Below are positions 1-9,017 of a DNA stretch of 64,000 nucleotides, one piece after another. The translations under genes and the position numbers were made by a program. Source of the DNA: an uncultured Erysipelotrichaceae bacterium (lineage in GTDB: Bacteria > Bacillota_I > Bacilli_A > RFN20 > CAG-826); the NCBI GenBank assembly GCA_947166565.1, contig CAMVEL010000002.1, positions 94,016 to 158,015 of the forward strand, given 5' to 3'. The notes beneath the pieces are model-generated. The model was not told the origin of the DNA. It did no database searches and saw nothing but the letters and a program-made list of their open reading frames with translations. How positions within the stretch are numbered: the first letter of the stretch is position 1; each line of letters starts with the position of its first letter.

Positions 1-12
1 AAAAAAACAACA

Positions 13-915
13 ATGAAAACATTCGATATCCTCATCGATTCCTGTGGCGAAATGCCACGCGACATGCGCGAAGCATATGGCGTCGACTTCATCCCGATGT
101 ATCTTTCCACCGACATCAAGGGCGATATCCACGAATTCCCCGCCCTCATCGATTATGATGGCGAATACGATTTCCATTCCTTCTATGAACTTATGAGGAA
201 GGGCATCCGCATCCGCACCGCGGCCGTCTCCGAAGCCGCCTTCGAGGAATATTTCCGCGAAGCCGTCAAACGCGGACACGACGTCCTCTATCTTGCCTGC
301 TCCAGCGGATTATCCGTCTCCGTCGAGCTCGCCAAGAAAGTCGCGGCCAAATTGAACGCCGAAAACCCCGAATGGCATGGCTATTGCCTCGATACCCTCA
401 TCTCTGGCTTCCCAATCGCCGACATGGCGATTAAGGCCGATGCCATGAGGAAAGAAGGCAAAGACGTGAACGAAGTCGGCGAATATCTCGATTCCATCAA
501 GTTGAAATACAACCAATTCGCGACCGTCGAGACCCTCACCTACCTCAAGAACGCCGGTAGGGTCACCGCCTCCAAGGCCTTCTTCGGCAACCTCTTCCAC
601 GTCAAGCCGATCATCATCTCCGACGTCAAGGGCCATAACGTCGCGACACTCTCCGAGAAAGGCCGCCGCGCCTCGCTCCAAAAGATCGTCGACCTCACCG
701 TCGAAGCCGCCGAAAACATCGAAGAACAGACCATTTATATCTCCCATGGTGACGATGAAGCCGCGGCGAATTTCGTCAAGGAAGCCATCCTCAAAGTCGC
801 TAAGCCGAAAGATATCCGCGTCGATAAGGTCGGCCCGATCATCGGTGCCTCCTCCGGTCCAGGCCTCGTCATCTGCTATTGCTTTGGTAAGGAAGTAACC
901 TTCGCGGGCGAATAA
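13..915 (+). CDS. fakB: DegV-family fatty-acid-binding protein (FakB-like)
   Basis: The 300-residue protein has the DegV fold signature: an N-terminal DS motif after a hydrophobic strand (residues 9-10), SSGLS near residue 97, LKNAGRV near 177 and a C-terminal GxxxGPG segment. FakB proteins hold a fatty acid while FakA phosphorylates its carboxylate, so that acyl-phosphate can feed PlsX/PlsY. The next gene is fakA and plsY lies 2 kb away, which supports this role. An oddity is that the His usually found two residues before the C-terminal GPG reads Ser (GASSGPG), a position known to help bind the carboxylate. The start is only 12 nt into the window, so its promoter is not visible. Family assignment is firm; acyl-chain specificity cannot be read. 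Confidence 0.9.
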   Translation: MKTFDILIDSCGEMPRDMREAYGVDFIPMYLSTDIKGDIHEFPALIDYDGEYDFHSFYELMRKGIRIRTAAVSEAAFEEYFREAVKRGHDVLYLACSSGLSVSVELAKKVAAKLNAENPEWHGYCLDTLISGFPIADMAIKADAMRKEGKDVNEVGEYLDSIKLKYNQFATVETLTYLKNAGRVTASKAFFGNLFHVKPIIISDVKGHNVATLSEKGRRASLQKIVDLTVEAAENIEEQTIYISHGDDEAAANFVKEAILKVAKPKDIRVDKVGPIIGASSGPGLVICYCFGKEVTFAGE

Positions 916-924
916 GCCCATAGA

Positions 925-949
925 GCAAGGGATCAACGCCCTTGCCTTT
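925..949 (+). terminator. Weak intrinsic terminator after fakB
   Basis: A 7-bp stem GCAAGGG/CCCTTGC (925-931 with 939-945) is followed by TTTT. It lies in the 66-bp gap before fakA, so it may attenuate rather than fully separate the two genes. Confidence 0.6.
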
Positions 950-981
950 TCATTCGCTAGTATCAAAAAGGAATACTTATT

Positions 982-2637
982 ATGAAAGTTTTGGATGCAA
1001 GTTCGTTCCGAGAGATGGTGTTGAACGGTTTCCGTGACATCAAATCGAAGTACCAGCACATCAACGATTTAAACGTCTTCCCGGTCCCCGATGGCGACAC
1101 GGGGACGAATATAACCTCCACGATCTCCGGTGGCGTCAAGGCCATGGAGAGGGAGGAGAACGAGAACCACCTCGGCAAGCTCGCCCTTGCCTGCTCCGCC
1201 GGGATGCTTCTTTCCGCTAGAGGCAATTCCGGGGTCATCGTCTCGCAGTTCTTCCAAGGCCTCGCCGAAGGACTTGAAAACAAAGAGACCGCGACCGTCC
1301 GCGATTTCGCTTTCGCCTTGTCTTGTGCGACCCGCAAAGCCTACGACGCGGTTGTCCATCCAGTTGAGGGCACGATCCTCACCGTGGCTAGGGAAGGAAG
1401 CGATTATGTCGCGGAGAATATCGATAAGATCAAGGATTTCGATGCCTTGTTCCGCGTTTTGCTCAAGCAGATGGAAGTCTCCTTGGAACATACGCCCGAC
1501 CTTCTTGATGTCCTTAAGGAAGCCGGCGTCATCGATTCTGGCGGAGCGGGGCTCGTCGCCATCATCGAGGGCATGGGCAAAGCCGTCAGGGGCGAAGAGG
1601 TCGATGATTCGGTCGAATGGAACGGCCCGACCAATTCCTTATCCTCCACGGGCGAAGTCCCATTCGATGAGAATTCCGAGCTTGAATACGGTTATTGCGC
1701 CGAATTCATCCTTCAGCTTCTAAATTCCAAGCAAGGCCCCGAGAAATTCGACCTAAAGGCCATGATCTCCTTCCTTGAAGGCATCGGCGATTCGATCGTC
1801 GCCTTAAGGCAAAAGAACATCGTCAAGGTCCATGTCCATACCAAAACCCCATTCAAAGCCATGGAATACGCTCAGCAATATGGCGAATTCGTGACCTGGA
1901 AGATGGAGAACATGTCGATTCAGCATAACGAGGTCCTTTTGAAGGAAATGCCGATTGAGGCCCCCGAAAAGAAGGCGATTGCCCTAATCGCGGTCGCCCC
2001 AAGCGTGGAGATCGCCGATCTATTCACCAAATTAGGAGTCGATGTCACGATTCCAGGCGGACAGACCATGAATCCTTCCGCGGAAGATTTCATCAAGGCC
2101 TTCGAAACCGTAAACGCCGACGCGATCATCGTTTTCCCGAATAACTCGAACATCATATTGACTGCTGAACAAGCCGGGAAACTCTACGATAAGGCCCGCG
2201 TCGAAGTCGCGAAGACCAAATCCGCCGTCGAATGCTATAGCGCCCTATCGATGTTAAATACCTACGATAACACCGTCGAGGAAAACCTCGCGATCGTCGA
2301 GGAATCGATAAGGAACCTCATCTGCGCGGAAGTCTCCAAGGCCGTCCGCGATTCCGTCAATAACGGGATCAACGTCAAGGAGAACGATTTCATCGGCATC
2401 GCTAACCATGAGGTAAGAAGCAGCGATCCCTCTATGCTGGAATGCATCAGGAAACTCTTCGAATCCATCGAGGACTTCAAGGACCGTTCCGTCCTGACCG
2501 TCTTCTATGGCACGGGCATCACCGAGGAAGACAAGGAAGGCCTCCGTTCGATGGTCGCCTCCATGAATTCCTGGATGGACCTAATGGAAATCGAGGGCAA
2601 CCAAACCATCTACCCATTCATCTTCGCGATTGAATAA
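982..2637 (+). CDS. fakA: Fatty acid kinase catalytic subunit, DhaL/DAK2 domain
   Basis: 551 residues, matching FakA (YloV) length. The N-terminal DhaL-type kinase domain shows PDGDTGTN at residues 36-43, where Asp37 and Asp39 would hold the two metals of the ATP site, and SARGNSGVIVSQ near residue 78. The middle and C-terminal parts are the FakA-specific domains. FakA phosphorylates the fatty acid presented by FakB, here encoded directly upstream. The ATG at 982 has an AAAGGA Shine-Dalgarno about 9 nt upstream. A strong terminator follows the stop codon, so fakB-fakA form one unit. Confidence 0.93.
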   Translation: MKVLDASSFREMVLNGFRDIKSKYQHINDLNVFPVPDGDTGTNITSTISGGVKAMEREENENHLGKLALACSAGMLLSARGNSGVIVSQFFQGLAEGLENKETATVRDFAFALSCATRKAYDAVVHPVEGTILTVAREGSDYVAENIDKIKDFDALFRVLLKQMEVSLEHTPDLLDVLKEAGVIDSGGAGLVAIIEGMGKAVRGEEVDDSVEWNGPTNSLSSTGEVPFDENSELEYGYCAEFILQLLNSKQGPEKFDLKAMISFLEGIGDSIVALRQKNIVKVHVHTKTPFKAMEYAQQYGEFVTWKMENMSIQHNEVLLKEMPIEAPEKKAIALIAVAPSVEIADLFTKLGVDVTIPGGQTMNPSAEDFIKAFETVNADAIIVFPNNSNIILTAEQAGKLYDKARVEVAKTKSAVECYSALSMLNTYDNTVEENLAIVEESIRNLICAEVSKAVRDSVNNGINVKENDFIGIANHEVRSSDPSMLECIRKLFESIEDFKDRSVLTVFYGTGITEEDKEGLRSMVASMNSWMDLMEIEGNQTIYPFIFAIE

Positions 2638-2656
2638 AGAAGTAGAACCTCTTATA

Positions 2657-2682
2657 GCCGTCTCGTGCGAGACGGCTTTTCT
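2657..2682 (+). terminator. Intrinsic terminator after fakA
   Basis: A GC-rich 8-9 bp stem GCCGTCTCG/CGAGACGGC with a very short loop is followed by TTTTCTTT. It sits 20 nt after the fakA stop codon. Confidence 0.9.
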
Positions 2683-3066
2683 TTATCCCTCTAAACCCCT
2701 TATACATTGACATTATTGATAACGGAGTTTTGACATCCATAACTGGCGAATACAGAAGGCATTTGGACAAGCGGATATCTTTAGCAGACGCCCAAATATA
2801 AGAGTCGTATATCAAGAAGTAGAAGTCATCAAGAAGGCTTTGAGATTACCTAAAAAGAGGGTCTATTAAAGTTGATGGGTGGAAGAATCGAAGTCTTATC
2901 CTAGCCATGAACAAGAGGAATACCGAAGTAGAAGGAGTAAATAAAAAGAGAACCAAAAAAGGCTGTTATTCTTTTGATTAAAACTATTTATCCACCGAGC
3001 GGAAAAAGAGAGCAAAAACAATTTTACAAAAATTTTGTCAATTAAAATATCGCGATTAATCGGGCA
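2683..3066. other. Gene-poor gap between fakA and plsY
   Basis: About 380 bp between two convergent terminators. Both strands are broken by stops and no recognisable protein, RNA or mobile-element end is visible. A short plus-frame stretch around 2735-2800 reads like a degraded coding remnant but matches nothing I recognise. Confidence 0.5.
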
Positions 3067-3110
3067 TAAAAAAGGCATTGTGGAAAGTTCAATCGAGTTT
3101 TCCACAATGC
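3067..3110 (-). terminator. Intrinsic terminator of plsY
   Basis: A 12-bp perfect stem (3075-3086 with 3099-3110, arms GCATTGTGGAAA and its complement) is followed in the minus direction by a run of seven T. It lies 29 nt past the plsY stop codon. The stem also contains the recurring word TTTCCACAA. Confidence 0.88.
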
Positions 3111-3138
3111 GATTCTAAGTTTTCAAACTACTAATTCT

Positions 3139-3873
3139 TTACTTCATCCAAGTGATTTTGGATTCGGTTCCTTCCTTTAATCTAGCAATGTTGCCATGGT
3201 GTCTGATGACGATGACCGCGGATAGGACAGTCAAGACAATCGCGCTTTCAAGCCCTAGCACCGGCAAGATAATCGAACCCGCCCCGGCATTATAGGTGAA
3301 GAAGGCCGGATTGAAGACTCCGGTTAGTCCAAGAATTGCGAATACCCAAGCGGCAACAGCGACGCTAATCGACATGATGATTGACGAAAGCGAGACATAT
3401 TTCGAAGCCTTCAAAGTCCCAAAGAAACTAAGTCCGACGACGATGAAGAATCCCCAGGAGGAAAGAAGGCAAAGGCCCACGAAGCAGGAGACCGCCTTCC
3501 CGCCTTGGAAGCGGAGGAAGATGGAATAGCAGTGGCCTAACGCGGCCCCAAAGCCCGCTAGCCAATAATAGAGGACGCCAAGGAAATAGCCGTTCACGGT
3601 CAAATAGGTGTTCACCGGGGTGAAACTGATGATGGCCCAGGCCGCATATAGGGCGATGCCGGCCTTCAAGGAATCGATGACGATGGTCAATAAGCCGATT
3701 TTCTTGCCCAAGACGCGTCCCGTGTTGGTCCCGCCCGAATTATGGGAATAATAGTCGCGGGGATCCTTTTTGAAGAAGACCTTGCCGATGAAGACCCCAG
3801 TAGGGAAACTCCCTAGCAAATAGCCGACGAGCAGGCATCCTAAGCCAACCAAGACATTTACCAATACATCCAT
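3139..3873 (-). CDS. plsY: Glycerol-3-phosphate acyltransferase PlsY
   Basis: Membrane acyltransferase that moves an acyl group from acyl-phosphate to glycerol-3-phosphate, the first step of phosphatidic acid synthesis. The 244-residue sequence has several hydrophobic segments and the PlsY motifs: GSFPTG near residue 21, HNSGGTNTGRVLG near 44-56 and GHCYSIFLRFQGGKAV in the middle (the usual Pro of the GHxxP motif is Ser here). It is somewhat longer than the usual 200 residues. It is divergent from parE, the same arrangement as in Bacillus. The Shine-Dalgarno AAAGGA precedes the ATG. With fakB and fakA nearby, exogenous fatty acid use is locally grouped. Confidence 0.93.
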   Translation of the reverse strand: MDVLVNVLVGLGCLLVGYLLGSFPTGVFIGKVFFKKDPRDYYSHNSGGTNTGRVLGKKIGLLTIVIDSLKAGIALYAAWAIISFTPVNTYLTVNGYFLGVLYYWLAGFGAALGHCYSIFLRFQGGKAVSCFVGLCLLSSWGFFIVVGLSFFGTLKASKYVSLSSIIMSISVAVAAWVFAILGLTGVFNPAFFTYNAGAGSIILPVLGLESAIVLTVLSAVIVIRHHGNIARLKEGTESKITWMK

Positions 3874-3951
3874 AATAGATTTCCTTTAGATTCCCTTTCC
3901 AATCGCCAACATTTTAATCCGAAGAGGTTTCTTTTCCAACAAACTTCGCGC

Positions 3952-3957
3952 TATAAT
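3952..3957 (+). promoter_or_regulatory. -10 box upstream of parE
   Basis: A perfect TATAAT lies 11 nt before the TTG at 3968 and 32 nt before the ATG at 3989. No convincing -35 is seen at 16-18 bp. The predicted transcript start is near 3964, leaving a very short leader with no clear Shine-Dalgarno site. Confidence 0.6.
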
Positions 3958-3967
3958 ATGTCAGTCT

Positions 3968-5992
3968 TTGACTGAAGCAACTATTTTAATGATGGAAGAA
4001 GAGAATAAAGCAAATATTATCGACGATGCCGCCGAGGAACGCAGACGCGCCAAGGCCGAGGAATCATATACATCGAAGGACATCGAGGTTTTAAGCGAGC
4101 TCGAAGGTATCCGCAAAAGGCCCGGTATGTATATCGGATCGACCAATTCCAGCGGTCTTCACCACCTTATTTGGGAAATCGTCGCGAACTCCGCCGACGA
4201 AGCGATCAATGGCTTCGGTTCCAATATCGAGGTCACTTTGCATAAAGACGGTTCCTGCTCCGTCGAAGACGAAGGACGCGGAATCCCCGTCGATATCCAT
4301 AAGGGGACCGGCATGCCTGCCGTCCAAGTCCTCTTCACCCGTCTCCACGCGGGCGGTAAATTCTCCGATAAGAACTACACGACCTCCGCTGGTTTGCATG
4401 GCGTAGGCGCGACGGCGACCACCGCCTTAAGCGAATATACCGACGTCACCATCTGCCGCGGCGGGAAGATGTACCATATCCGTTTCGGACAAGGCGGAAA
4501 ACTCGAGGTTCCCTTAGAGGAACTCGGTCCAACAAGAAAACATGGGACCACCGTCAGGTTCAAGCCGGATCCCACGGTTTTCTCGACCGTCGACTTCAAA
4601 TGGGATTCGGTCTATAACCACCTTCAGGAGAAGGCCTTCCTCATCAGGGGGGTCCATTTCTTCCTCAAGGACGAAAGGAACAAACTCCAACACGAATTCT
4701 ACGCGGAGAACGGCCTCCACGATTATATCGATACCCTCTGCGCCTCAAAGGAGAGGCTAGGGGATTCCATCTATTTCGACGACAACACCTCGCCGATTAA
4801 GATCGAGCTCGCCCTCCAGTGGTGCCAGAAGGACTATAACTCCGATAATATCTTCTCTTACGCGAACTCCGTCCATACCTTCGGGGGCGGTACCCACGTG
4901 ACCGGTCTAAAAGCCGGCATCACCAAGGCCGTCAACGACTGGGCCATCAAGAACGAGGTCATCAAGGAGAAGGACAAATTGGGAAGGGAGGATATCTTCG
5001 AAGGCCTTACCGCCATCATCCATGTCCGCATCCCCCAATCCAACAACGAATTCGAAGGCCAGACCAAGGAAATCCTCGGCCTTCAGGAAGCGGAATCCGC
5101 GGTTAGGGAATTCACGGTCAAGAACCTCACCTATTACCTATCCGAACACAAGGATTTCGCGATCGACTTGATCCATAAATGCCAATCCTCCAAAGCCGTG
5201 CGCGATGCGGCGAGGAAGGCCAAGGAAGCCGCAAGAAGCGGCAAAACCCAGAAGAAGGCCGATTTCGTCATCTCCGATAAGCTCGCCGCGGCCCAAAGCA
5301 AGGATTACGCGGAAAACGAGCTCTTCATCGTCGAGGGCGATTCCGCGGGCGGCTCCGCGAAATCCGGCCGTGACCGCCTCCATCAGGCGATCTTGCCCCT
5401 TCGTGGAAAACCGCTCAACACCAACGACACCACGATGGAGAAGATGAGGGCCAACGCCGAATTCTCCACGATCATCCAGACCATCGGAGCTGGGGTCGGG
5501 GCCGATTTCGACGCGAGCGAAAGCAAATACGGCAAGATCATCATCATGACCGATGCCGATACCGACGGAGCCCATATCCAGATCCTTTTGCTCACTTTCT
5601 TCTATAATTACATGAAACCCCTTATCACCAACGGGATGGTCTATATCGCCTGCCCGCCCCTATACCGCGTCTATAAGAAAAGCGATCCCAAGAACAAATT
5701 CATCTACGCTTGGGACGACGCGGATTTGGAGGAAGCCAAAGAGAAAATCGGGCCAGGGTATGGCATCAACCGTTATAAAGGTTTGGGCGAGATGAACGCC
5801 GACCAACTCGCCGCGACCACGATGAACAAAGCGACCCGCAAACTCCTCCGCGTGAGGATCGATGACCCGATCGTCGTCGAGAAGCGCATCTCCGTCCTTA
5901 TGGGCAACGACGCCTCCTTACGCAAACAGTGGATCGAGGAGAACGTCAAATTCGATGAGGTCGACTCCTTCATGAAGGAGGTCAAACTCTGA
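3968..5992 (+). CDS. parE: DNA topoisomerase IV subunit B
   Basis: 674 residues with the GHKL ATPase followed by transducer and TOPRIM domains. Visible motifs are GMYIGST (54-59), EIVANSADEA (Glu70 and Asn74 of the ATP site), DEGRGIPVDIH, the ATP lid TSAGLHGVGATATT, EGDSAGGSAK of TOPRIM and the metal-binding DADTD. The partner is ParC, encoded immediately downstream with a TGATG overlap, so the two are co-translated. The start is unsure: the full frame opens at TTG 3968, but ATG codons at 3989 and 3992 are equally possible and none has a Shine-Dalgarno site. ParE rather than GyrB is chosen because of the plsY-parE-parC order. Confidence 0.93.
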   Translation: MTEATILMMEEENKANIIDDAAEERRRAKAEESYTSKDIEVLSELEGIRKRPGMYIGSTNSSGLHHLIWEIVANSADEAINGFGSNIEVTLHKDGSCSVEDEGRGIPVDIHKGTGMPAVQVLFTRLHAGGKFSDKNYTTSAGLHGVGATATTALSEYTDVTICRGGKMYHIRFGQGGKLEVPLEELGPTRKHGTTVRFKPDPTVFSTVDFKWDSVYNHLQEKAFLIRGVHFFLKDERNKLQHEFYAENGLHDYIDTLCASKERLGDSIYFDDNTSPIKIELALQWCQKDYNSDNIFSYANSVHTFGGGTHVTGLKAGITKAVNDWAIKNEVIKEKDKLGREDIFEGLTAIIHVRIPQSNNEFEGQTKEILGLQEAESAVREFTVKNLTYYLSEHKDFAIDLIHKCQSSKAVRDAARKAKEAARSGKTQKKADFVISDKLAAAQSKDYAENELFIVEGDSAGGSAKSGRDRLHQAILPLRGKPLNTNDTTMEKMRANAEFSTIIQTIGAGVGADFDASESKYGKIIIMTDADTDGAHIQILLLTFFYNYMKPLITNGMVYIACPPLYRVYKKSDPKNKFIYAWDDADLEEAKEKIGPGYGINRYKGLGEMNADQLAATTMNKATRKLLRVRIDDPIVVEKRISVLMGNDASLRKQWIEENVKFDEVDSFMKEVKL

Positions 5993-8664
5993 TGGCTAAG
6001 AAAAAAGTAGTGGAAAAGCCCATCATCGTCGAGAACATCGTCCATTCGGCGATGGATGAATTGATGGGCGAAAGATTCGATATCTACGCCAAAGACGTCA
6101 TCCAAGACCGCGCGATCCCCGATGCTAGGGACGGCCTTAAGCCCGTCCAACGCCGCATTATCTACGCGATGTGGAACACCAACAACACCATCGATAAACC
6201 GACGAAGAAATGCGCGCATATCGTCGGTGAGGTCATGGGCAAATACCATCCCCATGGCGACTCCTCGATCTATGAAGCCCTCGTCAGGATGTCCCAGCCC
6301 TGGAATCTTCGCGCGCCCTTAATCGATTTCCAAGGCAACAACGGCTCAATGGATGGCGATGGCCCCGCCGCTTATCGTTATACCGAAGCCAGGTTATCCG
6401 CTCTTTCCAATGAACTTATCCGCGACTTGGAGAAGGATACGGTCCCCATGGGCCTGACTTTCGATGATGCGAATTATGAGCCTCTCGTCTTGCCTGCCCG
6501 TTTCCCGAACATGTTCGTCAACGGGGCCAAAGGCATCGCGGTTGGTATGGCGACGGAGATCCCTCCCCATAATCTAGGCGAGATCACCCGCGCGGTCATC
6601 CACCGCATCGAGCATCCTTCCTGCCCCATCGAATCCTTGATGAAATTCGTGGCGGGCCCAGACTTCCCAACAGGAGGAGTCATCTATAATTCCCAGGGCC
6701 TAAGCGATATCTACCTTACCGGCAAGGGCAAGATCGAGATGCAATGCAAATACCACATCGAGGAAAACGATGGGGTCAACTCAATCATCATCACCGAAAT
6801 CCCATATCAAGTCGTCAAGAGCAGCCTTGTTTTCTCAATCGACAAGATCCGTCATGACAAGGATATCGATGGCATCGACGAAGTCAGGGACGAAACCGAT
6901 AAGAATGGGGTCCGCATCGCGATTGATTTGAAACCTAATTTCAAACCCGAGGCGATCATCGCCTATTTGATGGGCAAGACCGATATGCGCACCTCCTATA
7001 CGGCCAATATGGTCGCGATCGTCGATGGGCGTCCGGCCACCTTGAATTTGCTTTCCTATTGCGATACCTATATCGCCCATCAAAGGGAAGTCATCACCAG
7101 AAGAAGCATCTTCCTTAGGAAAAAGGATATCGCGAGACTCGAAATCGTCGACGGCCTCATCAAAGCCAATTCCGTCATCGACGAAGTCGTCCATATCATC
7201 CGCGCCTCCGCGGATAAGGCTGATGCGAGGAAAAACCTCGAGGCCCGTTTCGGTTTCACCGAGAATCAAAGCGAAGCCATCGTCATGATGCCCTTATACA
7301 AGCTCTCCCATACCGATATCGTCTCATTGGAAGAGGAAGCGAAGGCCCTCCGCGATGATATCGCCTATCTTGATGGCATCCTCAAATCGCAGGAAGCCCT
7401 CGATAAGGTCATCGTCGCCGATTTGCGCGAGATCATGAAGAAATACGATTCGCCAAGGCGCACCGCCATCGAGGAGGAGAACAAGAACCTCCGCGAAGTC
7501 AAGAGGGCGGAGCTCATCGCAAGCGAGGAGGTCATGGTCGCCGTTAGCCGCGATGGCTACGTCAAGCGTTCCTCTTTGGCTTCCTATAAAGGCTCAGGAG
7601 GCCATAATGGCGTGCTTCCTGGCTGTAAGGAAAAGGACACCCTCATCTTCATCGGGCCTGCCCAAACTACCGACCATATGCTGATGTTTACCTCCAAGGG
7701 CAATTATCTATATGTCCCTGTCCATATGCTTAAATCCAATAAATGGAACGATGAAGGGGTTCACGTCAATATCGCGATTAATCTTGAGGCTGACGATAAG
7801 ATCATCAAAGCCTTCGCGGTGGAATCTTTCCGTGAAGGAATCAATGTCGTGATCGCCTCCAAAAATGGGCAGATCAAGCGTACGAAGCTTTCCGCCTTCC
7901 CCGTCACGAGGTTTACCCGTCCGGTCAAGGCCATTAAGCTTTTCGCGGATGACGAATTAGCCGATGTCGTCTTCACTTCGGGGAATGACAACCTCCTCGT
8001 TATCTCCTCTAGCGGAGGCAAAGACGAAACGGTCCTCGCCTCTTTCTATAACGAGAACGAGATCAGTATCACCGGCACCTCAAGTTCAGGCATGAAGGCC
8101 GCTTCCTTCAAAGGGAAGCCGGTCGCCGCCCTTATCGCCTTCAATCCGGAAGAGCGCGGCAAGGTCATGTTGGTCACCGACCATGGCGTCACCCGCGTAT
8201 TCGGCATCAACAACATCGAAGAAGGGACAAGAACCGGGAAGGCCACGATCCTCTATCGTTATTTCAAGAAAGAGGAGAACGGCCTCGTCTATGCCCAAAA
8301 GGCCCAGAACGTCGAGGTTCCAAAGACCTTCAAAGTCACTCTCGACGATGGCTCTTATGCCGAAGTCGTCTATGAGGATCTTCTCCTTACCCCAATGGAT
8401 AAATACGCTAAGAGCGAGAAGGAACTCCCTAAGGGAAGGACCATCGCTTCCGTCTTTAGGGGCGATTCCATGAGGATCGATGATTCCTTCAAGACCTTCG
8501 AATCTCCAAAAGGCGAGGGCGATGAAGGCGAGGAGATGCCAGTCCCAACCGAATCTTCGAGCACCGAATCCAATCAGCTTCTTGAAGGTAATGAAGAAGG
8601 GGATAATGAAGGCCCCGTCGAACTCTTCGAGCAGATGTCGATATTCGGGGACGACGATTTCTAA
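5992..8664 (+). CDS. parC: DNA topoisomerase IV subunit A
   Basis: 890 residues with the breakage-reunion domain, then a C-terminal beta-pinwheel and an acidic tail. The catalytic tyrosine is Tyr130 in AAYRYTEARLS. The quinolone-determining region reads YHPHGDSSIYEALVRM with Ser91 and Glu95, as in wild-type quinolone-sensitive ParC. No GyrA box is visible, favouring ParC. The start ATG overlaps the parE stop by one base and has GAAGGAGG about 11 nt upstream. The last 60 residues are rich in Glu, Gly and Ser and look like a flexible extension beyond the conserved pinwheel. Confidence 0.93.
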   Translation: MAKKKVVEKPIIVENIVHSAMDELMGERFDIYAKDVIQDRAIPDARDGLKPVQRRIIYAMWNTNNTIDKPTKKCAHIVGEVMGKYHPHGDSSIYEALVRMSQPWNLRAPLIDFQGNNGSMDGDGPAAYRYTEARLSALSNELIRDLEKDTVPMGLTFDDANYEPLVLPARFPNMFVNGAKGIAVGMATEIPPHNLGEITRAVIHRIEHPSCPIESLMKFVAGPDFPTGGVIYNSQGLSDIYLTGKGKIEMQCKYHIEENDGVNSIIITEIPYQVVKSSLVFSIDKIRHDKDIDGIDEVRDETDKNGVRIAIDLKPNFKPEAIIAYLMGKTDMRTSYTANMVAIVDGRPATLNLLSYCDTYIAHQREVITRRSIFLRKKDIARLEIVDGLIKANSVIDEVVHIIRASADKADARKNLEARFGFTENQSEAIVMMPLYKLSHTDIVSLEEEAKALRDDIAYLDGILKSQEALDKVIVADLREIMKKYDSPRRTAIEEENKNLREVKRAELIASEEVMVAVSRDGYVKRSSLASYKGSGGHNGVLPGCKEKDTLIFIGPAQTTDHMLMFTSKGNYLYVPVHMLKSNKWNDEGVHVNIAINLEADDKIIKAFAVESFREGINVVIASKNGQIKRTKLSAFPVTRFTRPVKAIKLFADDELADVVFTSGNDNLLVISSSGGKDETVLASFYNENEISITGTSSSGMKAASFKGKPVAALIAFNPEERGKVMLVTDHGVTRVFGINNIEEGTRTGKATILYRYFKKEENGLVYAQKAQNVEVPKTFKVTLDDGSYAEVVYEDLLLTPMDKYAKSEKELPKGRTIASVFRGDSMRIDDSFKTFESPKGEGDEGEEMPVPTESSSTESNQLLEGNEEGDNEGPVELFEQMSIFGDDDF

Positions 8665-8667
8665 ACC

Positions 8668-8694
8668 AAGGGAAGGCTTGTCCATCCCTTTTTT
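8668..8694 (+). terminator. Intrinsic terminator after parC
   Basis: Stem AAGGGA/TCCCTT (8668-8673 with 8685-8690), extended by two more pairs after a mismatch, runs into six T. It is a modest hairpin directly after the parC stop. Confidence 0.6.
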
Positions 8695-9017
8695 CTTTCG
8701 GAATTCCCTTTATATATATGTATGCGCGTGCGCGCATGTTCGCTTAGATTGTTGTGGAAAAAGATATGTGGAAAAAGCGGTAGTTTTCCACAAAATAGGC
8801 CATACATGCATAGGTTATTTGAGGCCATGAATGAAACCCTTAATTTATTACTTTTGAAATCTAGTATCTTTTTAGTAGTTTTATAGTAGTGAGGAAAACT
8901 CGATGCTTTCGAAGCAATTCGGTGATTGAAAATGGAAATAAGGAGGGGCATGCATGGTTTTTTGATTTGTTTTGTTTCCTTCTTGCCTATAGCGCGTGCG
9001 CGCTTTACAATTTCCCC
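8695..9017. other. AT-rich intergenic region with repeated short words
   Basis: This 320-bp gap holds no recognised gene. It contains an alternating purine-pyrimidine tract GCGCGTGCGCGC at 8724-8735 that recurs at 8992-9003, three copies of TGTGGAAAA or its complement at 8753, 8767 and 8784, and a 16-bp word TTTTTAGTAGTTTTAT at 8869-8884 that recurs at 22732-22747. A possible 23-codon reading frame (8950-9021) ends in an ATGA overlap with yqeG. Confidence 0.6.
8983..9011 (+). promoter_or_regulatory. Promoter of yqeG operon, possibly leaderless
   Basis: TTGCCT (8983-8988), a 17-bp spacer and TACAAT (9006-9011). The ATG of yqeG starts 6 nt after the -10 box, so transcription would begin at or next to the start codon. 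The spacer contains the GCGCGTGCGCGC tract. Confidence 0.6.

Noticed and set aside
2700..3060. Degraded transposase
   Set aside because: Translated fragments give no recognisable DDE or other transposase motif, and no terminal repeats were seen.
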